Source: Planctomycetaceae bacterium (lineage in GTDB: Bacteria > Planctomycetota > Planctomycetia > Pirellulales > Thermoguttaceae). Taken from it: a stretch of DNA of 33,421 nucleotides. This document shows positions 14,302 to 20,969 of this stretch, in pieces. The first letter of the stretch is position 1, and the number at the start of each line of letters is the position of its first letter. The position numbers and the translations under genes are program-made. The stretch is from the NCBI GenBank assembly GCA_009776995.1, contig WRMR01000002.1, forward strand, positions 1 through 33,421, in the 5' to 3' direction. The notes under the pieces are model-generated. The model saw only the letters and a program-made list of their open reading frames with translations, was not told the origin of the DNA and did not search any database.

Positions 14302-17300
14302 ATGCCCGACTTCTCAAAATTGAAAAAGGAAATTTCGCACGTCATGCTGGCCGACCGTTTTCGGCTGGGCAACCGGTTGCGGCAGTTGGAACGGAAATCG
14401 CTCGACGGGTGGGGCGGTGGGCGTGACTTATCCGCGCGGCGGGAGACGCTCGAAAACGACATTGCCGTTTCGTACCAGAAAGTCGAACAACGGCGGAAAC
14501 ATTGGCCGAAGCTCGCGTTTGACGAAACCTTGCCGGTCAATGAGCGTCGTGCGGAAATTGCGGAAACGCTCAAGACCAACCAGGTCGTCGTGATTTGCGG
14601 CGAGACCGGTTCGGGCAAGTCAACGCAATTGCCGAAAATCTGCCTCGACATCGGGTGCGGCTTGTATGGCATGATCGGTCACACGCAACCGCGACGCATT
14701 GCCGCGCGTTCGGTTGCTGCGCGCATCGCCGAAGAACTCGGCACGCCGCTTGGAAAGCATGTCGGTTACAAGGTTCGATTCTCCGATCAAACCTCGTCCG
14801 AAACGCTCGTCAAACTGATGACCGACGGCATTTTGCTCGCCGAATCGCAAAACGACAAGTTTTTCGAGCAATACGACACGATCATTATTGACGAAGCCCA
14901 TGAACGCTCGCTGAACATTGACTTTTTACTCGGCATGATGCGTCGTCTTGTCAAGCAACGTCGTGACCTGAAACTGATCATCACCTCGGCCACCATTGAT
15001 GCCGCACGCTTTGCCGAACATTTTAGTATGGGCAACAAAAAGGTGCCGGTCATTGAAGTGTCCGGACGCACTTACCCGATTGAAATCCGCTATCGTCCGA
15101 TGCTCACGGAGGATATTGACGAGACGGAGAGTGACGATGCAGACGAATCGGACCCGTTGCGGGCAGTGCTGAAAGCGGTGGACGAACTTGCGGCGGAAGG
15201 CCCCGGTGACATGCTCGTGTTTATGCCGACCGAGCGCGACATTCTCGAAACGGCGAAACTGCTCCGTTCGCACACATTGCCTGGTGACCCCTTGCGCAAG
15301 ACGGAAATTTTGCCGCTTTATGCGCGATTGCCCGTCGAGCAGCAACAGCGCATTTTCAAAACCTCGGCTCACCGCCGGATTGTCATTGCGACCAACGTTG
15401 CGGAATCGTCGCTCACTGTGCCGGGCATCCGCTTCGTTATTGACACCGGCACGGCACGCATGAGCCGCTACTCGGCGCGGTCCCGCACGCAACGACTGCC
15501 GATTGAAGCCGTCTCACAAGCGTCCGCAGACCAGCGTGCCGGACGTTGCGGACGTGTCGGACCGGGCGTTTGTGTGCGGCTGTATTCGGAATCCGATTAC
15601 AACAAGCGCGACCGTTACACGACACCGGAAATTCAGCGGACCAACCTTGCGTCGGTCATTTTGCAAACGAAATCACTCCAGTTGGGTGCCGTCGAAAAGT
15701 TCCCGTTCATCGATCCGCCACGTTCGGCGGCAATCACAGACGGTTACAAAACGCTGTTCGAAATTGGAGCCATCGACAACGAGAAAAACCTCACGTCCAT
15801 TGGTCGGCAGTTGGCGCAACTGCCGGTTGACCCGCGTATTGGACGCATGATTCTTGCGGCGAACGAAAACGGTGCATTGCGTGAGATGCTGATTATCGCG
15901 GCGGCACTCGAAATCCAGGACCCGCGCGAACGACCACACGAATTGCAGGAAAAAGCGGACGCGGCCCATCAGAAATTTCTTGATCCGCAGTCTGATTTTC
16001 TCGCTTACCTCAAGATGTGGGAGTTTTACCACAACCTGAAAGACAAGATTTCGCAAAACCAGCTTCGCAAGGCACGTGCGCAGAATTTTCTTTCGTACAA
16101 CCGGATGCGCGAGTGGTCGGATATTCATTTGCAGCTCAAGAGGCTTCTGGGTGAGACTTCAGGTTTCAGGCTTCAGAATGAAGTATCAAATGACAAACCT
16201 GAAGTCCGAAGTCCGAAGTCCGAAGCCTTATATGACAACTTGCATTGTGCGATTCTTACAGGGATGTTGTCGGGCATTGCGCAGCGGGATCAGAAATATG
16301 AGTACAACGTGACCGGCGGCGGCAAGTTTTTTCTCTGGCCGGGCAGCGGGGTTGCCAAGAGAGTGGCGAGTGGCGAGGGGCTAGTGGCTAGTGATTGCCA
16401 AAATGTGACTGGCCGCTCACCACTCGCCACTCGCCACCTAAATTGGATCGTTGCAACAGAACGTGTCGAGACGACACGGAAGTATTTGCGGACGGTCGCG
16501 CGTATTGAGACTGATTGGGTTGAGCCGTTGGCCGGGCACCTGATCAACAAGAGTTACAACGAGCCGCATTGGTCGCCGGAAACGGGGTATGTCAACGCTT
16601 ACGAAAAAGTGTCGCTGTTCGGACTGACGCTCGTGCCGAGACGCCGTGTCAATTACGGCACCGTCAATCCGCAGGAAGCCCGCGAAATTTTTATCAACTG
16701 CGCGTTGGTGGATGGCGAGCTTGACACGAAAGTCGAGTTTTTTCGGCATAATCAGGCCATTCGTGAAGAGGCGATTGCATTGCAGGCAAAGTTGCGACGG
16801 CACGATTTCCTGCTCGGTACCCGGGCGATTTACGATTTTTACCAAAGCCGTATTCCCGACACGGTGTATGACAGGCCGACGCTCGAACGCTGGCACAAAA
16901 CGCTTGACAACAACGGACGGCGCAACCTTTTGATGACGCTCGGCGATGTCGCACGGGAGGAAATCGACGAAGCAACGGCGGCACAGTTTCCCGATGCGCT
17001 GGCGACACTGCACGGCACCGAAGCCCGTATTGAATACACGTTCAAACCCGGCGAAGCGGACGACGGTCTCACTGTGATTGTGCCGATTGAAAGTTTGCGC
17101 GAAGTTGAGCCGTCGCGACTCGGCTGGCTTGTTCCGGGGTTGCTTGAGCAAAAAGTCGAGGCGATGTTACGGGCATTGCCCAAAACGTTACGACGACCGT
17201 TGGTGCCGATTCCCGACACGACCAAAGCGATTGTCTCGCAACTGCGATTCGGCGAAGGCAGTATCGAGGAAACAGTTGCGCGGCACGTCAGTCGCCTTGC

Positions 17301-18354
17301 AGGCGAACGGGTGACGATTGCCGATTTCGCGGGCGAACGGCTGCCAAGCGAACTGGTGATGAATATTCGCGTCGTCGGTAGCGATGGCAAACCAATCGCC
17401 GAAGGACGGCAACTTGAAACGTTGCGTAAAGAACTCGGTGTACAGGCGGCGGCGTCCGTTGCGGCGATTGACGATCCGACCTGGAGCCGCGACAAAGTGA
17501 CAACATGGGACTTTGGCGACTTTCCTGAAACGCTCGAAGTGCGTCGGGGCAACATGGCGATCACGGCGTATCCAACGCTGGTCGATCATCGCGATTCGAT
17601 TTCGCTGCGACTGGCTGACTCGCCGGACAAATCGCGGCGGCAGTCGCGGCACGGTCTGTTGCGGCTGTTTCAACTTGCCAACCGCAAGGAACTGAACACC
17701 CAGGCACAGTGGCTGCCGGGTTTCGACAAACTCAAGGTGTATGCCCAGGGCTTGCCTGAATTTGAGTTGAAACGTGACATCGCCGACCTGCTTGCCGCCC
17801 GCGCACTGGAGTTGGACACCCAATCTCTTCCCCGCTCGGAAGGCGCTTACAACGCCCGGGTGCAACAGGGGAAGACGCGCATCGGTCTTGCCGTGCAGGA
17901 CGTAACTCGCGTGATGACGCCGTTACTCGAAAACTTTCAAGCGGTGCGGTTGCTCGTCGAGCAGCATAAAAACTCGCGGTACCAGACGACACTCACCGAT
18001 GTCAAGGCACAGGTCAATCGGCTGTTCCCGCCCGGCTTTTTGACGGAAACCAACTGGCAATGGCTGAAGGAATACCCACGCTATTTGAAGGCAATCACGC
18101 AACGCTTCGACAAACTCAAAAGCGGCGGCGAGCGGCATGACAGTGAATCGACGGCCATACTCAACGAATGGTGGTTACGTTACGAAGACCGGCTCGCACT
18201 GCACGAAACGATGGGCATCATGGACCCGGAACTGGAAACGCTCCGCTGGATGCTCGAAGAATACCGCGTTTCGTTGTTTGCTCAAAAACTCGGCACGTCG
18301 GTCAAAGTGTCCGAAACAAGGCTCGAAAAGCAGTTTGAAAAAACAAGGGCGTAA
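14302..18354 (+). CDS. hrpA: ATP-dependent RNA helicase HrpA (DEAH box)
   Basis: 1350 residues, close to E. coli HrpA (~1300). Helicase motifs in order are VVICGETGSGKSTQLPKICL (Walker A), GHTQPRRIAARS (Ia), IIIDEAHERSLN (DEAH), LIITSATIDAARFAEHFS (III), VIATNVAESSLTVPGI (V) and QRAGRCGRVGPGVC (VI). A helicase-associated domain follows, then the long HrpA-specific C-terminus. HrpA acts in RNA processing and rescue of stalled ribosomes. Two repeat elements are inserted in frame: residues ~617-643 (GFRLQNEVSNDKPEVRSPKSEA) and ~687-712 (VASGEGLVASDCQ...PLATRHL). Both fall in loops outside the conserved motifs, so activity is probably kept. It has an extended -10 promoter, and a hairpin follows the stop. 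Confidence 0.95.
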   Translation: MPDFSKLKKEISHVMLADRFRLGNRLRQLERKSLDGWGGGRDLSARRETLENDIAVSYQKVEQRRKHWPKLAFDETLPVNERRAEIAETLKTNQVVVICGETGSGKSTQLPKICLDIGCGLYGMIGHTQPRRIAARSVAARIAEELGTPLGKHVGYKVRFSDQTSSETLVKLMTDGILLAESQNDKFFEQYDTIIIDEAHERSLNIDFLLGMMRRLVKQRRDLKLIITSATIDAARFAEHFSMGNKKVPVIEVSGRTYPIEIRYRPMLTEDIDETESDDADESDPLRAVLKAVDELAAEGPGDMLVFMPTERDILETAKLLRSHTLPGDPLRKTEILPLYARLPVEQQQRIFKTSAHRRIVIATNVAESSLTVPGIRFVIDTGTARMSRYSARSRTQRLPIEAVSQASADQRAGRCGRVGPGVCVRLYSESDYNKRDRYTTPEIQRTNLASVILQTKSLQLGAVEKFPFIDPPRSAAITDGYKTLFEIGAIDNEKNLTSIGRQLAQLPVDPRIGRMILAANENGALREMLIIAAALEIQDPRERPHELQEKADAAHQKFLDPQSDFLAYLKMWEFYHNLKDKISQNQLRKARAQNFLSYNRMREWSDIHLQLKRLLGETSGFRLQNEVSNDKPEVRSPKSEALYDNLHCAILTGMLSGIAQRDQKYEYNVTGGGKFFLWPGSGVAKRVASGEGLVASDCQNVTGRSPLATRHLNWIVATERVETTRKYLRTVARIETDWVEPLAGHLINKSYNEPHWSPETGYVNAYEKVSLFGLTLVPRRRVNYGTVNPQEAREIFINCALVDGELDTKVEFFRHNQAIREEAIALQAKLRRHDFLLGTRAIYDFYQSRIPDTVYDRPTLERWHKTLDNNGRRNLLMTLGDVAREEIDEATAAQFPDALATLHGTEARIEYTFKPGEADDGLTVIVPIESLREVEPSRLGWLVPGLLEQKVEAMLRALPKTLRRPLVPIPDTTKAIVSQLRFGEGSIEETVARHVSRLAGERVTIADFAGERLPSELVMNIRVVGSDGKPIAEGRQLETLRKELGVQAAASVAAIDDPTWSRDKVTTWDFGDFPETLEVRRGNMAITAYPTLVDHRDSISLRLADSPDKSRRQSRHGLLRLFQLANRKELNTQAQWLPGFDKLKVYAQGLPEFELKRDIADLLAARALELDTQSLPRSEGAYNARVQQGKTRIGLAVQDVTRVMTPLLENFQAVRLLVEQHKNSRYQTTLTDVKAQVNRLFPPGFLTETNWQWLKEYPRYLKAITQRFDKLKSGGERHDSESTAILNEWWLRYEDRLALHETMGIMDPELETLRWMLEEYRVSLFAQKLGTSVKVSETRLEKQFEKTRA
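16153..16229 (+). repeat. Palindromic repeat inserted in frame in hrpA (same family as DUF58 copy)
   Basis: GAGACTTCAGGTTTCAGGCT, TCAGA, a 22-base centre, then CCTGAAGTCCGAAGTCCGAA and GTCCGAAGCC. Left and right arms are imperfect inverted repeats, and TCCGAAG is present in tandem. The length is about 77 bp with no stop and no frameshift; the encoded peptide is SGFRLQNE...PEVRSPKSEA. It lies between LKRLLGE and YDNLHCAILTG, where other HrpA proteins have a short variable loop. Confidence 0.85.
16361..16438 (+). repeat. Second palindromic repeat inserted in frame in hrpA (GTGGCGA family)
   Basis: GAGTGGCGAGTGGCGAGGGG, CTAGTGGCTAGTG, a centre, then CCACTCGCCACTCGCCAC. The end arms GTGGCGAGTGGCGAG and CTCGCCACTCGCCAC are perfect inverted repeats. 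It encodes RVASGEGLVASDCQ and SPLATRHL in frame, interrupting the block that normally runs from the PGSG motif to (K)WIVATERVETTR. Confidence 0.85.
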
Positions 18355-18356
18355 GT

Positions 18357-18403
18357 GTTACTGCTACCTGCCAAGCCTTGTTTTGTGAGTAGCAGCAACC
18401 GGG
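18357..18403 (+). terminator. Stem-loop just after hrpA
   Basis: GTTACTGCTAC and GTAGCAGCAAC, 3 and 36 bp after the stop, form a 10/11-bp stem around ~22 bases. No T-run follows directly, so it may be an RNA-stabilising hairpin or part of the following repeat and not a true intrinsic terminator. Confidence 0.35.
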
Positions 18404-18460
18404 AACGGATGTAACCGATTTTTGATCCTTCACCCGTCGCTCACGCTCCGGGCTTCTCTT
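18390..18460. repeat. Long palindromic repeat, CAGCaaCCGGGAACG family, copy 2
   Basis: AGCAGCAACCGGGAACGGAT ... CCCGTCGCTCACGCTCCGGG CTTCT shares both arms and the CCCGTCGCT-ACGCTCCGGGCT block with 5330-5410. The remaining 18461-18833 interval shows no convincing gene; the ORF-track entries there have no recognisable features. Confidence 0.7.
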
Positions 18461-18833
18461 GGAAAACCGCATTTTTGAGTTTGGCCGGGTAATACTCGCC
18501 TGCAAAATATTCGTCTTGACAGATTCGCAGAAATAGGGAACAATCATGGCCGCAGTCAGCAAGAAATAATGCGTTGAAATTGAAAGTTTTACACAAGATA
18601 CGCAATACGGGTAAAGATCGATGATTGTTCACTCTGTACTTGATGCCCTGGAAACTTTTTATCAATCTTTGCGAAATCAGTCCATTTCGATTGGATTCTT
18701 TTTTGCGGCTGCGTATGATAGGACTTAATCATTGTCGCAGAATGAGGCTTATTGATTATCCCTAACGCTTGAAACGGAACGACAACAGGCAATTTCGTTG
18801 CTTTGACAACGAGGCCGCAAGGAAGCCAACCCC

Positions 18834-20330
18834 ATGCTCGGATTTACAGGAAACGGAAAACCGCTTGCACTTCGACAGACATTGAAAATTGCCTCAACTT
18901 CGGCAAAAGAGGAAGTTTGGGTCAACTCATGCACTTGTGACGTGCGCACGCTTCGTCCCGGCGATCTTTTTGTCGCATTGGTCAACGATCATTTTGACGG
19001 ACATAACCACATCGATGAGGCACAGCGGCTCGGTTGCAAAGCGATTGTGGCCGAGCGGTCGATTCCGGGTATTCGGGTTCCGCTGTTTCTCGTGGCCAAC
19101 TCGCGTGAGGCTTATGGCATTCTGTGCCAAAAGCTGTACGACAGCCCTGCCGAAAAACTCAAGATCGTTGCCGTGACCGGCACCAACGGCAAAACCTGCA
19201 CGGCATTCCTCATTGCCGGTGTTTTGGCCGAGGCCGAACATCCGGTCGGCATTATCAGTTCCATCGGTATTTTTGACGGTGAACGGATGTACCCTTCGGT
19301 GGTGACAACGCCACCGGCCAACGAATTGGCGTACTGGCTTTCACGCATGGTCCTCAACGGTTGCACGCATTTGGTCGTTGAGGCTTCCAGTTACGCCATT
19401 GACCAGTATTATTTCTCCGGCATGGAGTTCGATGCCGTTTGCCTGACCGACATCCGCAACAATCACCTGGATTACCACAAGACGACCGAGCATTACCGAC
19501 GCACCATGCAGGGCATTTTCCGTTTCGCAAAAAAAGAAGCGATTGCCATCTGTAACGCCGACGATCCGGTCACACGCGCGATGATCCCTTTAATTGACAA
19601 CCCGCTGCTGACGACCGGCATCCGGCAGGAATGCGAAGTCAACGGGATACTCATCGACAAGTGCCGTAGCGAACAGACGTTTTACATCATGGCCGGTTCC
19701 GAAATGGTGCCGACCGCCACGCGCATCATCGGCGAATCGCACATCCGCAACGCGCTCACGGCAACGGCCTTCGGTATCAGCCAGGGCATTGATCTCAGGC
19801 AAGTGGTGCGCGGAATTGAACGCGTCGAGAGTATTCCGGGGCGAATGGAGCGCATCGAATGCGGACAACCGTTCGGCGTGTTTCTTGATTCGGCGCAAAC
19901 GCCCGAATCGCTGGCCGCCAACTTGTCAACGCTCCGCGATGTCACCGACGGCGGGGTTTATTGCATTTTCGGTTCAACCGCCGACGGGGGGACTCCCAAA
20001 AAACGCTTGCAACTCGGCCAAACGTTGCACCGGTTGGCCGATCATGTGATACTGACCGCAGAATCGCTGACCACCAAACGACCCGACCGTGCCATTCGCG
20101 AAATGTTGCGCGGGGTCAGCGGAATGCAGAAAGTGCAAATCATCCGTAATCGCGCCGACGCAATTTCGTCAACACTGGCGAAAATGCAGCCGGAAGATTG
20201 TGTGCTGATCGTCGGCAATGGCCGCGAAATCGAACCGGCCTGCTCCGATGACTCACTGCCGATGGACGAGCGAACCTACGTCAAAGACTGGCTCTATGAA
20301 AACCAACCACACTCTGTCCCTGCGTTTTGA
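18834..20330 (+). CDS. MurE-like Mur ligase family protein with altered signature residues
   Basis: 498 residues, preceded by AAGGAAG at good spacing. The layout is the Mur ligase three-domain one: an N-terminal UDP-binding-type domain (DVRTLRPGDLFVALVNDHFDGH), the ATP domain with VAVTGTNGKTCTAF (~113-125), VVTTPPANEL, VVEASSYAID (Glu183) and NNHLDYHKTTEHY, and a C-terminal domain. Several MurE hallmarks differ. The carbamylated Lys in the HLDYHxxxxxYxxxK block is Met225 (YRRTM). DYAHTPD is DSAQTPE (~352-358). The GGDRDxxKRP block reads GSTADGGTPKKR. No DNPR meso-DAP recognition motif is seen. It may be a specialised paralogue with a different amino-acid substrate or reduced activity. It is adjacent to acpS. 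Confidence 0.75.
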   Translation: MLGFTGNGKPLALRQTLKIASTSAKEEVWVNSCTCDVRTLRPGDLFVALVNDHFDGHNHIDEAQRLGCKAIVAERSIPGIRVPLFLVANSREAYGILCQKLYDSPAEKLKIVAVTGTNGKTCTAFLIAGVLAEAEHPVGIISSIGIFDGERMYPSVVTTPPANELAYWLSRMVLNGCTHLVVEASSYAIDQYYFSGMEFDAVCLTDIRNNHLDYHKTTEHYRRTMQGIFRFAKKEAIAICNADDPVTRAMIPLIDNPLLTTGIRQECEVNGILIDKCRSEQTFYIMAGSEMVPTATRIIGESHIRNALTATAFGISQGIDLRQVVRGIERVESIPGRMERIECGQPFGVFLDSAQTPESLAANLSTLRDVTDGGVYCIFGSTADGGTPKKRLQLGQTLHRLADHVILTAESLTTKRPDRAIREMLRGVSGMQKVQIIRNRADAISSTLAKMQPEDCVLIVGNGREIEPACSDDSLPMDERTYVKDWLYENQPHSVPAF

Positions 20331-20364
20331 GTTGACAAGATTTTCCTTCGAATGATCGACTGTC

Positions 20365-20748
20365 ATGCGTATTATTGGAATCGGAACGGACATCACCGAA
20401 TGCGAACGGATTGCCCGGATGCTTGAGCGGCATCCGGAATCGTTTGCCGGGCGCGTATTCACCAATGCGGAGAACGCCTATTGCTCGCGCGGCAAGCGGC
20501 AGTCGGCGGAACACTACACCGGACGTTGGGCGGCCAAAGAAGCGGTTCTCAAGGCACTTGGCACCGGCTGGTCGGCGGGCATTACCTGGCGGGATATCGA
20601 AATTCTCAACGAACCGGGCGGGAAACCGTTTGTCCATCTGACCGGTGCCGCAGCGGAAATCGCCATGGAAAAAGGCATTACGGAAATTCAAATCAGCATT
20701 TCCCACTGCGTTTCCCATGCGGTGGCCTTTGCCGTCGCGGTGGGATAA
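20365..20748 (+). CDS. acpS: Holo-[acyl-carrier-protein] synthase
   Basis: 127 residues, the normal AcpS length. It has the family start MRIIGIGTDITECERI (metal-binding Asp) and the central YTGRWAAKEAVLKALGTG (catalytic Glu/Lys), with ISISHCVSHAVAFAVAV at the end. It transfers 4'-phosphopantetheine from CoA to ACP for fatty-acid synthesis. It starts 34 bp after the MurE-like gene on the same strand and is probably co-transcribed. No strong Shine-Dalgarno is seen. Confidence 0.93.
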   Translation: MRIIGIGTDITECERIARMLERHPESFAGRVFTNAENAYCSRGKRQSAEHYTGRWAAKEAVLKALGTGWSAGITWRDIEILNEPGGKPFVHLTGAAAEIAMEKGITEIQISISHCVSHAVAFAVAVG

Positions 20749-20752
20749 GAAA

Positions 20753-20771
20753 GCGTTTTTTCCGAAAACGC
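20753..20771 (+). terminator. Short hairpin right after acpS
   Basis: GCGTTTT-TTCCG-AAAACGC, a 7-bp perfect stem 5 bases after the acpS stop. There is no trailing T-run on the plus strand. It lies in the convergent gap before the DUF11 gene. Confidence 0.35.
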
Positions 20772-20785
20772 AGTCGGATAGGTAC

Positions 20786-20921
20786 GGCAACCGGGAACTC
20801 GGACAGGTACAGCAGCCGGGAACGCAGAGAGGTCACATCGTGACCGAACGGAGTGACCGAATCACACGCCCCAATCCGGTCACTCCGTTCGCCTTTGGCG
20901 AACTTCGTTCCCGGCTGCTGT
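20786..20921. repeat. Compound palindromic repeat, CAGCaaCCGGGAACG family, copy 3
   Basis: Two tandem left arms (GGTACGGCAACCGGGAACTC and GGTACAGCAGCCGGGAACGC) face one right arm (CGTTCCCGGCTGCTG). Nested inside is a perfect 15-bp inverted repeat (CGAACGGAGTGACCG / CGGTCACTCCGTTCG). It fills the convergent acpS/DUF11 gap and could also serve as a bidirectional transcription stop. Confidence 0.75.
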
Positions 20922-20969
20922 TTCTTGTGCCAAATCTTGGGACGAAATACATTTCCGCCAGGCGTCATG

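Noticed and set aside
16153-16438. Possible CRISPR or tandem repeat array in hrpA
   Set aside because: Repeat units are short, palindromic and without regular unique spacers; they are two separate in-frame palindromic elements.
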